Shown: positions 22,640 through 34,060, counted from the stretch's first letter. The stretch is 64,000 bases of DNA from Odontocerum albicorne (GCA_949825065.1 OX463844.1:27561056-27625055); one strand, 5' to 3'. Notes: a model not told the origin generated them from the letters alone. Translations and numbers: made by a program.

Positions 22640-23515
22640 AAAGGTTTTCTTCATAGCCCTCTATAGAGTGGAAACATGGATACTGAGGAAAAATTAAAGA
22701 GATATACAGTAGAGCGCCGATCATCTATGGTAATTGGGAGACAATCGACCCTGGATAATTGGAACACGGTTAATCGAAATTAAGTTTTTATTGAGTTAAA
22801 CATTTTAAGATGAAAACACGAACAAGCTTTCTCAATGTTTGACAGATAAAATCGCTATCGTACCGCAGCAATTATATTAGGAAGCCCCAGATTCACATAT
22901 TTTCTTGTTGATGTGGATGCGGGAAAACACATCCAACTTACTAGCGTTAGTCAATTGGCATAATGTAAACCATATATTTTATAATATTATATTATAGTTT
23001 AGGCCCTTGCTCTGTAATTTTCAACACGTAGACGTTCGTTGAAAAATAGTTTTTTTTTGAGATTACTAAATAAAGTTTGTATTTCAAAGGACCACGGTTA
23101 ATTCAACTCACGGATAATTGAGCCGCGGAGAATCGGCGCTCTACTGTACTAGTTTTCAAAATGTGGCATTGGCGAAGAACGCTTCGCATCTCATGGACTG
23201 CAAGATGCACCAAAATATCCATCCGCCAGGATCTACAGTTCAAAGAAAGGCTATGAACGACATGCAGGAAGAGAATACTGTCATACAGACATGTCGCTAG
23301 AAGAGATGAAGACTGTTTAGAGAAGCTGATAGTGACTGAAAGTGTTGGGGGATAGCAAGCAAGAGGAAGGTCTTCAACAATAGAGATCCAGTTATAAAAT
23401 AAATGACTAGTTCTATATTGACTGCTGTATAACATATAGTACATCATGTCACAAAATTGGAAGGAGTGGAGGCAAATCATAAGGGAACCACGATGTTCAG
23501 CCATGTACAACATTA
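22640..23515 (+). pseudogene. LINE ORF2 C-terminal part interrupted by a pogo MITE
   Basis: Before the MITE, 22660-22704 reads (V)ETWILRKN. After it, from 23150, the frames read VFKMWHWRRTLRISWTA, LQFKERL-TTCRKRILSY, RRDEDCLEKLIVTESVGG and ILTAV-HHVTK. These match consecutive parts of LINE ORF2 (ETWTLRK... EMWCWRRMLRISWT... HVARRDEDCLEKLIV...). The piece is 5'-truncated and carries stops. The large minus-strand ORF over the same DNA is an antisense shadow. Confidence 0.75.
22707..23146. mobile_element. Pogo-like MITE (440 bp) inserted in a LINE
   Basis: Ends CAGTAGAGCGCCGATCATC and (reverse complement of right) CAGTAGAGCGCCGATTCTCC, flanked by TA at 22705-22706 and 23147-23148. Subterminal GGATAATTGG and CGGTTAAT blocks recur in both halves. 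Adjacent LINE coding pieces on both sides confirm insertion into a pre-existing LINE. Confidence 0.85.
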
Positions 23516-23519
23516 CTAG

Positions 23520-24000
23520 TTGGATGAAATCCTCGACTACTTCGATTTAAATTCATATAATATCATAAAATAGTTGACATCATGTTTGCCTGATCTATCG
23601 TATTTCAAACAAGGTAATATATGTCACACTCTGAGACCTGAGCAACCTTAGTGAACTACGATCCCTAAGAACATGTCACTTCCAAATACTTTTGCCGTGT
23701 AATGCGACGCAAGATGTATTTCAGATCCTTGATACGTAAAATAACTAAATGATAACGTATATTTTTTAAATACTCTTACGAATTAGTTACTGAGTCTAAG
23801 ATGAAATGTTTTCTAGTCTATCTATCTTTGCATAATTACTTTTGTTATAATCTCACTGGTCTTCTAGCCAACATCCTGTTCGGCAAACTTTAATATTACA
23901 AACGCTATTGATAGCTAGCTAGAATCTTCCAATGCCAAACTTTTATTAAAACTATCCAAAAAATCAACTTATAACTGATCTGAGACTAGCCCTCAATTCA
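23520..24000. other. No recognised feature
   Basis: AT-rich sequence between the LINE and the next SINE; no ORF with a domain and no terminal repeats seen. Confidence 0.4.
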
Positions 24001-24002
24001 AA

Positions 24003-24232
24003 CAGACGACCTCCGTGACCTAATCGATAAGATTCCTGTCTTTCAACTAGAAGGTTGTAGAATTGATTCCCATTGATACAAAGATTTTTAAAAAGGGGTC
24101 TGGTGTTTCTTATCTGGTTTTCACGTTAGGCTTGTTTAACACCTTTCTGATTGGTTATAAGAAATTGACATAAGGTAATAACCGGCTAGGTGGTACTGAA
24201 TACAACCAAAATGCAATACAATAGAATATTGA
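24003..24232 (+). repeat. SINE-A copy, full-length
   Basis: Head GACCTCCGTGACCTAATCG, decayed B box GAATTGATTCCC, body GGCTTGTTTAACACCTTTCT and GATTGGTTATAAGAAATTGA, diverged tail ending AATGCAATACAATAG. The block order matches the copies at 42.8 and 53.9 kb. Confidence 0.8.
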
Positions 24233-24234
24233 AG

Positions 24235-25850
24235 AAATGCAAGGAAAGCAAAGGGTTTTAGGAAATTAACATAAGATAAAATGTACGATATTGGAAAAAA
24301 ACTCAGATGCAAAACTGAATATCGGTTTGTTTCTTAACCTGTTCACTGTCAGAGACCAGATATGTCGTCCAATACATATGAGCGCACCACGCCAGTGACG
24401 AGATATCTCGTCAACCCTTTGGTACAGTGCGCGATCTTAGTATTTTTGTATATTGGTTCTTTTTTCAAGTTTTTTTTTGTAATTTTACGTAATTCTTTTC
24501 ACCTCGCTGAGAAACTATAATAAATTAATATTATTTTTTTAGTGCTTTTACGTTTTTTCCCTTTATATTATATCGAAATCGGACTATTTTGTGTACAATA
24601 GTGAACTCGGTACTCGTACATATTTCTTCTTTTCTTCTTGCTGTGTAGTGAAATTATTTGGCATATTGGATATTGGTCTAGTGTAAATATGAGCGTGTGA
24701 CAACCCTGAACAAATGCCGAATTTTAAATTTGGATTTTTATTAATAAAAAAAACTGTTTTAAGTGTTATATTTCACAATCTCTGGTAAGTCGATAATTAG
24801 TTCTATGAAATATGAAGAAAAATAATGGAAATTGATCGAGTTATACGAGCTCGTATTTTGCAAATTATGTTCGGCCTGACGGAATTCACCATATTTTTTT
24901 GCGGCAGAGAAAATGTTAAACTGACAAGCTCTTGAAATACAATAGACACAAGAAGGAAATAACCAACGTGTCCTTGTTTTGAGAATGTAGGAAAAATTAA
25001 CATGTTGAATTTTTAACGCGACGTTTTTGTTCAACCTGTAAATGAAATGCTAAAATTCATCGATTTGAATTCTTGCTTACGAAATATTAATGTATTGCTA
25101 TATTGAATTATTCATATTTTGTCTAATCGTTGTTTACTGTGATTTTTTTTTTTGTTTCGTTTGGGTTCTAAAATATATCTTATATATCTTCCAGTTTGGG
25201 CTCTAAAATATAACATCTCCAAATTCACAATAAACAATAGTATGTTTAATGATTTAATTTCAATGAATATATTTTGAAACAATATTTAATATTTTTATTA
25301 TAATCGTTCGAAAAATCATTTACACACCCGTTTGAAAATTCAGCGACCTAATGAAGTAAATTTAAAAAAGAAGAAAATATTTTTTTCGTATAAACTATTC
25401 GTCAGCGTGCATGTGATTGGTACCGTTGTGCATTTATATAGTCAAATTTAAAAAAAAGTGAAAATCTTAAAGAAAAAATAGTCAAATAATTTTCTATGAT
25501 TTCTTCGATCTAGAAAAAGCATATGTTATATTTATGATAATGAATTTATGCCAGAAAGTATCTAAGTATGGAGTAGGCAAACTATTTATATAATATAAGC
25601 TATCACACCATTCTATGTTGATGTACAGTAACATAGTTTACTAGTAAGAATAACTGGTCCAAAACAGTGTTTCAAAACAGAGGTTTTTCAATATCTTGAT
25701 TGACCAACCGTAATATTTCCCAATTACCATTACAATTTTAAGACAATGCAAGCGAAACATGAACTTTGATAAAAAAAACACGGTTAAAGCAATATAAATG
25801 CGATAAAAATGCAAGCGTTATACTCGTATAAAATGTATGGCAAAACAATG
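24235..25850. other. AT-rich DNA, no gene recognised
   Basis: A short GC-richer block at 24335-24440 (TTCACTGTCAGAGACCAGAT and CGAGATATCTCGTC) looks like a decayed transposon end next to TTAA, but no partner end was found. Minus-strand ORFs at 24759-25034 lack domains. TACTCGTA occurs at 24611 and 25821. Confidence 0.4.
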
Positions 25851-25859
25851 TACGCTAGA

Positions 25860-26080
25860 AAAAGGAATGAGGATATAAAAATCGATTTGAAAGAAGGTGT
25901 AGAGTTTAATATGAAAGAAAAGGACAGAGATGGTTCGTCCACGCAGAAAGAATGAAAATTTTAAGTACATAACATAGATATACTATTCGAGTAAAATAGA
26001 AGACTCAAGAAGTTATCGAAGATTTATGGAAATGTGATACGATTACACGACTTCATTTCTGAAAGGAGGAAGAGTTTTAT
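25860..26080 (+). pseudogene. LINE ORF2 fragment
   Basis: It reads RNEDIKIDLKEGVEFNMKEK, then in a shifted frame RWFVHAERMKIL. This resembles the RVRNEDIR-LKE-KEKRLRWFGHVERM block of the LINE group also found at 34285, 35975 and 52100. Frame-broken. Confidence 0.5.
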
Positions 26081-26800
26081 TCAATCAATCTTTCTCTTTC
26101 CAATTTTGGCTTATGCGGACGTCTGTTATTTAGAATTACGGAGGAACAGCTGGACAAATTACGGCGTCTTCAAAATGTTTGTCTAAGATTTATTTTTATA
26201 CTGAGAAATTACGATCACATCACTTCATACCAGAAGGAGCTGAACTGGTTGAACGTAATAAATACATGCCTAATTCATATACTGTCTCTATTCCCTTAAC
26301 TATCCCGCTGCCCCTCTTACCTCGCTGATTTGTTTTTGCGTCTTTCCGTACACATATTTGTGCTACGTTAAAAACAGAGATTGTTTATTGGTCTTTCCAA
26401 TTCACCGCTCGTCTTATTTACGTCGTCCTTTACTGTCCATGCAGTGATACTCTTGAACCAGTTACAAACCAATGTTAGACTAGCTCCGTCCTTGGCATGC
26501 TTTTAGAAGCAACTGAGAAAACTTTTAATTTCTAGTAAGTAATACAACGTGTTTCATTCTTGATTTTTCTTTCCTCTCCACCATCCCTTCCTTTTCCTTT
26601 GATTGATGATATCTCACTTTTACTTTTATTATGTATAGTGTATATTCATAAATTTCATAAAGATGAATAATCATTTGAATATTTTTTTTCGGTCATGTAA
26701 CTTCCTTTATTTACTTTTGTCTCGTTGGTTGAAAGATATTGCCACCTAGCAATAAGCCAACCAGGTTGTTTTTCAATGAAGTGTTAAATAAATAACTAAA
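26060..26800 (+). pseudogene. Non-LTR retrotransposon 3' end; likely partner of SINE-A
   Basis: 26130-26280 encodes ITEEQLDKLRRLQNVCLRFI, then RNYDHITSYQKELNWLNV and HILSL. This is the C-terminal region of Jockey/CR1-type ORF2 (EEQLDKLQRLQN-CIRFIF). Further blocks (FTVHAVILLNQL-like, APSLACF) follow with frame breaks. The 3' UTR includes TTGATTGATGATATCTCACT and ends GTTGGTTGAAAGATATTGCC then CAATAAGCCAACCAGGTTG, which is the SINE-A tail. 56320-56660 is a second copy of the same 3' end. Confidence 0.75.
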
Positions 26801-26927
26801 GAAGAGTGTAAAGTAAACAGAACACGACAAGATGTAAAAACATAGCCAAAGGTTTTTTTTCTGTCTACCAAGACGTGATAAAAATATGAAAGGAATCTCT
26901 GGGCAAATAACATCTCAACTTTAATAT

Positions 26928-27345
26928 GTGTATTATATAATTTTGAAGGAAAAAAGGCCCTACCTCAAATTTTTTCGGCACGTCAAAGAAAATCGTTTTA
27001 TTCTTGAAAAAAATTGGAAACCGACAAATATATGTTATGGTGTACGATATTTAAAAAATCGTTCTATAGGACGATGCAATGCGCACATACGAGTATATTC
27101 GGACATACTGGATCGTCAATTTATTACATACTTTATATTATGAAATGTCTTTTAACAAATTTAAAATTGTTACATCAACTTTATTTTGAAACATTTCAAG
27201 ATGCATGTTAACCTTCAACAGGCTTGACGCGGCTTAAGATTATTGTGAATATTTTCACCTTCAATTGGAAAATTTACAATTTTAAGTTCAAATTTATTTA
27301 ATATAACAATTAAGAATATTTTTCCATATGTCAAATATAATATGG
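26928..27345. other. No recognised feature
   Basis: AT-rich; overlapping short ORFs (71 and 65 codons) in two frames without domain or codon signature. TACGAGTA at 27088-27095. Confidence 0.35.
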
Positions 27346-27349
27346 TACA

Positions 27350-27720
27350 TCAAATGAACATCACTGGACTCGACAACAAAATCAAAGGATCGTTATACGC
27401 CAGAATTCAACAGGTCATTCCGATAAACCTCGGTTCCATAAGAAAAAAAATTGCAAAATATTTATAACCCTATAGTATGTGCGGGTGTGGTCTGGAGAAA
27501 GAAACACTCGATCACGTATTTTTTGAACTATTCGAGTAACTCCTCCTCGAACACCATGAACAATTTTCTAGTTACAATTATTAATTCAAATATTTTATCC
27601 GTTTTTTTTTTCAAAATTTCTATCCGATTAATTAATATCAGCATAAAAAATTTGACAAAAAGTTAGAATCCTTTATTGATCAAATTAATCATATAGATGT
27701 AACAAAGCACTTTCATAAAG
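27350..27720 (+). pseudogene. LINE ORF2 C-terminal zinc-binding fragment
   Basis: It reads SLYARIQQVIPINLGSIRKK, then, one frame off the longest ORF, YSMCGCGLEKETLDHVFFEL. The CxCG-E-x-DH pattern is the C-terminal cysteine/histidine motif of I/R1/Jockey-type LINE ORF2. The upstream catalytic domains are absent. Confidence 0.6.
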
Positions 27721-27839
27721 TTGAATAACCTAAACTAAAAAAAATATATCCTACTAGATACAACGATGGTTTACAAGTTATTTCATCGGTATTCAGAATA
27801 AATCTCGATAGAGGTTGATAAAACTAGATTTTTTAAAGA

Positions 27840-28015
27840 TACTCTAGTTGCGTAAGTAGCTATTACTAAAATATTTATAAAGCTCTTCAGGTAGTTAGCC
27901 ATTTCTCAAATATTTTTATAGGAACTAATAGTTCGATAGGTAGTTGTCACTCAAATATTAATATAGGTAGGATTACCAGGTAAGTAGCTTTTACTCAAAT
28001 ATTTTATGGACACTA
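27840..28015 (+). repeat. Diverged minisatellite, left part
   Basis: About three units of roughly 60 bp, each with a TAGTTAGCCATTTCTCAAAT-type block, ATATTTTTATAGG, and an AACTAATAGTTCGATAGG-type block. The same units resume at 28590-28720 after an inserted repeat. Confidence 0.6.
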
Positions 28016-28084
28016 CAATAAGACTTTTGAAGAACTAAGAATTGCTTCTTAATTGATTACTGTAGCTTTTTTATCTATTTTTTT

Positions 28085-28590
28085 TTTCTCCGTGCTGAAG
28101 GAGATTTGTGAAGTTGCACTTGTCTGATTTCGTCCTTTGTATTGTATGATATTTTTGTTTTCAATTATTTTTCTTTTGTGTCTGTATTTTTTTTATTTTT
28201 TGTTTAACTTGTTTGAAAATTATAAACTAAAATTTGAGGCATTGTATAGGGACGAGTTTCGCCTTTTGTTGTGCTTGGGGTATGCACATTTTGATTTTTT
28301 GTTTATTTGCATTTATATTCACCTTTCATACTGATATTAAGAGTGATGCCTGGTATGGCGCAGTGCGGGCTATGCGCCTGTGGACGGCCCCGTATTGTGG
28401 TGGTAACATGTGATTTTGTATGGTTGTATACGCCTATTTCTTTCTGATTTTTTTTATGTAATTGTTTAAAAAAATACTGTTTTTATATTATATCCTTAAT
28501 GTATCGAGCACTCATTGCTCAACACTTCTCTTTTGATTTTGTTATAAGATACATTGTACCGTTTATTTAATAAATAATAAAAAAATAATA
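28085..28590 (+). repeat. Unclassified interspersed repeat (retroposon-like)
   Basis: It shares an ordered set of blocks with 19080-19385 in inverted orientation: CCGTGCTGAAGGAGATTTGT, CTGTGGACGGCCCCGTATTG, GGTAACATGTGATT and ACATTGTACCGTTTATT. It ends in ATTTAATAAATAATAAAAAA, a simple-repeat tail. It splits the minisatellite at 27840 and 28590. Confidence 0.65.
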
Positions 28591-28720
28591 GGATGGTAGC
28601 AAGATTTTACTCAAATATTTTTATAGGTAACATACTTTAGGGAGGGAGCCAGCTTTTAGTTAAATAGTTTTATATGTACTTGTTGATTAGTGATTAGTAG
28701 TCGTTACTCAATATTTTATT
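28590..28720 (+). repeat. Diverged minisatellite, right part
   Basis: It contains GGTAGCAAGATTTTACTCAA, ATATTTTTATAGGTAAC and GTAGTCGTTACTCAATATTT, matching the units at 27840-28015. Confidence 0.55.
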
Positions 28721-29840
28721 TTATTATAATATTTGGGAAATGACACTTGTAGATATATAATACTATATAAAGAAACGTTGCATATAATAGACAAATTTGT
28801 ATATATTTTACAAGGACTGTAGAAAGGAAAGTCAAAGTAATATTTATTGTAAAAGGTTTATTTTTTTAATGAAAATCCTACAAAGTTTAAGGAGATCGGG
28901 AGCATCGGGATTTTCCGTTCCACCGCCTCACTATCACCTTCCTGTCCTTATACTCAACTCAATAAGAATGATTATTGATTTTGGATATGTATGTTACATA
29001 TAATATTGTATTGTGATAAACCTTTATAGAAATTAAATTTAATAAGTTTTCAATTATTTATGTACACGAGTATATTATGTAGACTAAATAAAAAGTTACA
29101 TTAATTTTTGATAAAAACCGTATTGTACGAGTATTACGCTTTTGTCAAAAAGAAAACAACCTGGCATGTCAAGGTTTTTCTAATTCACGGTAAAATTATT
29201 TATACATATTTAGACTTAAATATGCAGAGGATCCAGCACAGTTTGAACTGTTTTGAACTTCGAATTTTACTTGAAAATTTCAATAAGGGGTGCACGTAGA
29301 ATGCAAATTCGTTAGTTTTTTAGAAACGTTAGTTCTAGTATAGTTTTCTGTAGATTTTTTAAAATTCAATGATTCTAGTTTTAACATTTTAATATTTCTT
29401 ATTATTATATTTAAAACAAATAAAAAACACCTTAATAACAGATAAATAATTCGAGCAACTAAAATTGGTACATGTTATATGTATTCTTTGTTAATTTATT
29501 TTTAAAGAGCAAAGTATTTCTTCATATGTGCGAATGTATTGTATATTCCCTATTAGATATATATTAAACATGAAATTCATATTTTACTGGCATATTTTTA
29601 GTTTTGCCACTTAATGAAATATGTTTGTTTACTGATTCTACATTCAAAATTAAATGAGCAAAAAAAAGCATATTTTAAGATTAGATATACGAGTATTTTG
29701 TATACATAATCTTTTTAAATGATACCATACTTTGAAATTTTAAATTGCAATCATACCGAAGCTGCGTCCTTGTGAAAGTCTTGAATTCAAAGTGCAATAT
29801 TATTTGCATACAATTGCGTAGCATTGTATAAAACTTCAAT
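28721..29840. other. AT-rich DNA, nothing recognised
   Basis: Short ORFs only. TACGAGTA words at 29126-29133 and 29688-29695, and CACGAGTA near 29065. Confidence 0.35.
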
Positions 29841-29844
29841 TTTA

Positions 29845-30022
29845 CTCGAATATAGCATAGTATGACAGGTTCATTATATCGAAACAATTTCTTCCAACCA
29901 ATCAGGAAGTTAAAAGGCCCTAAGTGAAAACAGACTGGGACTTGTTTTGTGCATTCCACGAGTTAGGTTAGATGTCAAGTTTGCTACCATCTAGCCCATC
30001 TAGCCCACGGAGGTCGTACTCG
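29845..30022 (-). repeat. SINE-A copy
   Basis: The reverse complement reads CGACCTCCGTGGGCTAGATG, then TTTTCACTTAGGGCCTTTTA, ACTTCCTGATTGGTTGGAAG and a decayed tail. A 9-bp element (CTAGCCCAT) is duplicated in the head. Box B is lost. TACTCGTA sits at the 5' end (30017-30024). Confidence 0.65.
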
Positions 30023-30029
30023 TACAATG

Positions 30030-30920
30030 ACCGAAGACCAAAGTTCCAACAATTCCCATGTAACGTATAATAATAAGATGCATAAACGAACATAAGATGT
30101 CAAACCGCATTATTATTCGAATAAAAAAAAACAATTTAAGAAGGAAATCTCCTATTTTCTTCTTCCTCAGAAAATCGAGATAAAAAAGTCGATAATGACA
30201 TAAACGTTTTTATTAATTCAAATTGATTTTATGTGACTGAATATCATCAACCATTTCAGTCATCAACCATGTCGGTTTTCTGGTAAAAATTGATAAGTAA
30301 TATTTTTCTCTTTCTGACATATTTCAAGTCAAAAACTGAAATTCCTTTTGACATACGAGTATCATAAACTCGTCGAAAATGCCTTCCAAGGACGTGCGAA
30401 AACAACAATAAAATATTTGTTGAATGTTATACTTACGTAGTTAAAGATCTGGTAAAAGATATTTAAATAAAGAATGTTTCTTTGTGTATAACATTTTTGG
30501 TTTTTTGGATTTTTGGTCAAATTCAAATTGGATTCTTCCAGTAATTTATACTGATTGTTCGTAAGATCGTATAAAATGTTCAGCAAATTAATACCGCCTT
30601 ATCTTGATTGTTGACGTTCAAGTTATCTGCAGCTCTTTAGACAATTTCCTCCATGCAGACATTTTGTCACCTGGAAAGCACCAATAAATGAGAAACAATA
30701 AAATTACTAAATATTACAGCTAGGAAAATTACTAAATATACGTTTAGCAAATGTTTCAGTAAGTACTCTGAATGCGAAATAATTTATTTTTTCATTTGTT
30801 TTTGCAAATCTGTTTGAGAGAAATATGTTATTTTAATAATGTTGTCCTTTTTTTATTTTAATAACGATTTATTGGATGGAAATATATTCGACAGTGCTTG
30901 GAATAAACTTAAGTCAATAT
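30030..30920. other. AT-rich DNA, nothing recognised
   Basis: No domain-bearing ORF, no terminal repeats. TACGAGTA at 30354-30361. Confidence 0.35.
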
Positions 30921-30924
30921 ATGT

Positions 30925-32520
30925 AATGCAGCTTCTGAAGCTCTTGGCAAAAGAAAAGTAAATCTTCACGGAATCAGAAACAATAAACCATGGTTCCGTG
31001 ATGAAATAAAGATACTGGCAGAGGAAAAGAAGCAGATTTACTTAAGTTATATAAGCAATCCAACAACAGAGGAACACAATAGATACAAAATAGTACGAAA
31101 CCGAGTAAACGGTGAAATAGCTAAAGAAAGATTTTTGGATCAAGTATACAAAGGATATGGAACTAAGTATACTATACTAAGGATATACTTAGGATGGAAA
31201 TAAAGAAAGATTTTTGGATCAAGTATACTAAGGATATGGAACACGACCTATATGGAGCACAGAGAAAGATCTGGAAGATGCTAAAAAACCAGAAGAAACC
31301 AGTTAATGAATATATTCAAACCTCCAAAATTACAACGGAAGACTGGGAACGGTGCTTTGAAAATCTGTACAAAGATGAAACGCAACACGACCCCCATAAC
31401 ATAGAAGTGACAAGACCAGATACACTCACAGTACTGGAAGTGGCATCAGCAATAGGGAACTTAAATAATCGCAAATCCCCTGGTATAGACGACATATCAA
31501 ACGAGATGATGAAATACGCGGGAAATAATTTAATTACAGAAATACATAAAACTGTTCAATGGCGTCCTGGAAAATTCCAGAATACCACAAGAATGGCACA
31601 CAAGTATAACGATACCAATATTTAAGAAAGGAAGTAAAAACAACCGTAAAAACTATAGAGGGATCTCCCTTCTGAGTTCTGTGCTGAAATTGTTTACAGC
31701 AATATTGAAAAATAAATTAGAACGCACAATTACAAACAGGGAGGAACAGCAAGGGTTCAGGAGGAACAGATCTACAACTGACGCAGTTTTCATCATAAGA
31801 CAGATAAAAGAAAAATCTATAGAGTACAACAAGCCAGCCTTTGTGTGCTTCGTCGACTTGACTAAGGCGTTTGACAGAGTGCTGCTAAAATACATTGTCA
31901 ATATCCTGTTGGATAAGGGTGTATCGCCATCCATAATAAAAACAATACAAGATCTAAACACCAATGGCAAAACAAGAATTAAAGTGGATGGCGAGCTCTC
32001 TAAAGAGATACCAACTGTAACAGGAATCAGACAGGGCGATAGTCTCAGTCCATTTCTTTTCGAGGAACACTGTTTGGGGCAATACACACATGTTGGTGGA
32101 AAGCAAAGTCAGAATATACAAAACATGCATACGACCTGTTATGACTTACGGAATCGAAGCAAGAGCAGACTCTGTAATAACGAAACACCTCCTCAGAACA
32201 ACAGAAATGAAAACACTGCGGCCTATCGTAGGTGACCTTAGAGATAGGATACCTAATGAGGAAATCCGCAGAAGTTGTAACATTGAGGACATCGTGAGAT
32301 GGAGTAGGCAGAGAAGACGATTCTGGAGGGACCACGTGGAGAGGATGGACCCCACGAGAATACCTAAGATTGTAATGCACGAGTTCCAGAGGGTCGTCGA
32401 CCGCCGGGACGTCCACCAAAGAGATGAAGAGAAAGTTGGACATCTTCGTCACAGGACCAACACTGAAATTCTGTTTAAACAGATCGCAAGATCTAGAAGA
32501 AGAAGAAGAAGAAATATATT
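30925..32520 (+). pseudogene. Non-LTR retrotransposon reverse transcriptase, deleted and frame-broken
   Basis: The linker before the RT domain is at 30930-31150 (NKPWFRDEIKILAEEKKQIY). The RT follows in pieces: VLEVASAIGNLNNRKSPGID (31434), EEQQGFRRNRSTTDAVFII (31740), FVCFVDLTKAFDRV with the catalytic Asp, and GIRQGDSLSPFLF (32020). The next block, which holds the YADD active site in the family, is missing. Sequence resumes at ESKVRIYKTCIRPVMTYGIE (32096), then NIEDIVRWSRQRRRFWRDHV-ERM. A GAAGAAGAAG tail at about 32500 resembles LINE 3' ends. About 31127-31240 contains a tandem duplication. It is inactive. A second copy of this family lies at 39340-40150 on the minus strand. Confidence 0.88.
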
Positions 32521-33080
32521 CCTTATTACCAAGTTATTACTTTCCTTCCATTATGAGGAAACTTTACTTATTTCTTTGGAATGGCAACGAGCTCTCTCGG
32601 TGGGAAAAAACCTACCCGCGACAACTTCAAAAATCCTTCTCCATCGCACCAAATAATTTCTTCTTGCACCAACAATATCACCACACTGTGAAGAGATAGA
32701 CAACGCCTCTACAGAAACAAAAATCAACCATCTAATACGAAAAAAATCTTCAAAGCTTCAATGAAAATTTCAACCCTTCCCACTGATAGGCATTTCGCCA
32801 CTCCCAAGTCATATTTTTTTATATAACCATTTATGGCATGGAAATATAATCCTTATTACCATGTTTATTCTTTTCTTCTATAACAAAGCGTTTACTTCAT
32901 TCTGTAGAATGACGACGAATCTTATAGGTGGGAAAAATCAACCAGTAGATTCTTCATATATATTTTGTTTCATATTCACGGTCACAGTATGTTTTGTTTC
33001 ATTTTCGAGTTACGACATTTAGCAAATTATATAAACGATATTGCACAGATGCGTCTGGAGACCTACATATTTTTCAATCA
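32521..33080. other. No recognised gene
   Basis: AT-rich DNA. Tails of ORFs from the LINE extend into it, but domain similarity ends at the GAAGAA tail near 32510. Two loosely similar blocks (TTATTACC and CATTC-ATGAC/ATGAGG) at about 32520 and 32850 may be an old duplication. Confidence 0.35.
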
Positions 33081-33082
33081 AT

Positions 33083-33162
33083 AATAATAAAATCACAATT
33101 TATACTGCGCCGTTTAGAGAACAAGCATTCATCAAGGGCGCTTAAACTCTGGAATCGAACCG
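33083..33162 (+). repeat. TATATAGCGC-type short repeat (best copy)
   Basis: AATAATAATAAAATCA, then CAATTTATACTGCGCCGTTT, AGAGAACAAGCATTC, AAGGGCGCTTAAACTC and GGAATCGAACC. It contains a TTCGAACC-like box but no recognisable second pol III box. Confidence 0.65.
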
Positions 33163-33534
33163 AGTAAGAGATTGTGTGAAAATAGCATTTCTCGTTAGAA
33201 TATCATTTACAATTTTTTACCAGATGTGCATGCACATTGAGCATTTGATGATGATTTCCAAAAATTTCATATTTGAAACTTTGGACTTATTAATTTGTCC
33301 CAGAGACCCGACAGAACATAATTTTAGAAAATAAATTCTGTTCATTTAAAAAATGTTAAATGTGATTATTTTCGTTAATTCGTTATGATAGATAAAAAAA
33401 ATTAAATAGTTAATTTGTGATAACTGCCTAAGTTTAGTTCATAGTATTATAAGAGTCAGTCATTGGTCTAATAGTTTATCAACATTAATGAAATCAAATG
33501 AATAAACAAAAGCGTTCGAAAGAACCCTAATCTA

Positions 33535-33755
33535 GTCTAGTTAACCTCCACGACCTTGTTGAAGATATGCCTGTCTTCCAAACTGGGGGCTAATGGTTTG
33601 ATTCGTATCCATATTTTTAGAAAAAGGTTCTAGTTCAGTTTTAACTTAAGACATCTACAGCATATTTTTGGTTAAGAGATTGCCATGTGCCAATGAATCC
33701 GCTACGTTGTACTAAATATAAATATCGAAAATGTAATACAATACAATTGCGATTT
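33535..33755 (+). repeat. SINE-A copy
   Basis: Head CCTCCACGACCTTGTTGAAG, B box GGTTTGATTCG, decayed tail GCCAATGAATCCGCTACGTTG and end AATGTAATACAATACAAT. Confidence 0.75.
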
Positions 33756-33998
33756 ATAGGAACTTTTATAGCAGTTTTTAGATTGTGAGGAATGAAAGGT
33801 AGCAGCTGCGCTTTCTTGGTTACTTACTAGCATTTATAAAAAGTAGGTAAAATACAGCCTATATAAAACCTCTGTAGGTCTTCTAGTTTTAGGAAAATTC
33901 ATAAATTTGAAGTTTTATTTTATCTGAACTAATTGAATATTTTTGTGGCAAATTCAACATCATGTGAAATTTTATTTTTTTAATTCTTAGATTATTTG

Positions 33999-34060
33999 GT
34001 AAAGCGCTGTTTCCTGACAATTAAGATCGTCTCAAGAGCGCTTCTTAACTAGCTCAACCT
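33999..34060 (+). repeat. TATATAGCGC-type short repeat (partial)
   Basis: AAAGCGCTGTTT, then a GACAATTAAGATCG block and CTCAAGAGCGCTTCTTAACT. The first half of the family motif is missing. Confidence 0.45.

Noticed and set aside
23103..23513. 136-codon minus-strand ORF
   Set aside because: It lies antisense to recognisable LINE ORF2 sequence on the plus strand.
24335..24440. piggyBac-type end next to TTAA (TTCACTGTCAGAGACC)
   Set aside because: Only one weak end was found, with no matching inverted end or transposase. Similar TTCACTG words at 9866 and 20117 are too short to support a family.
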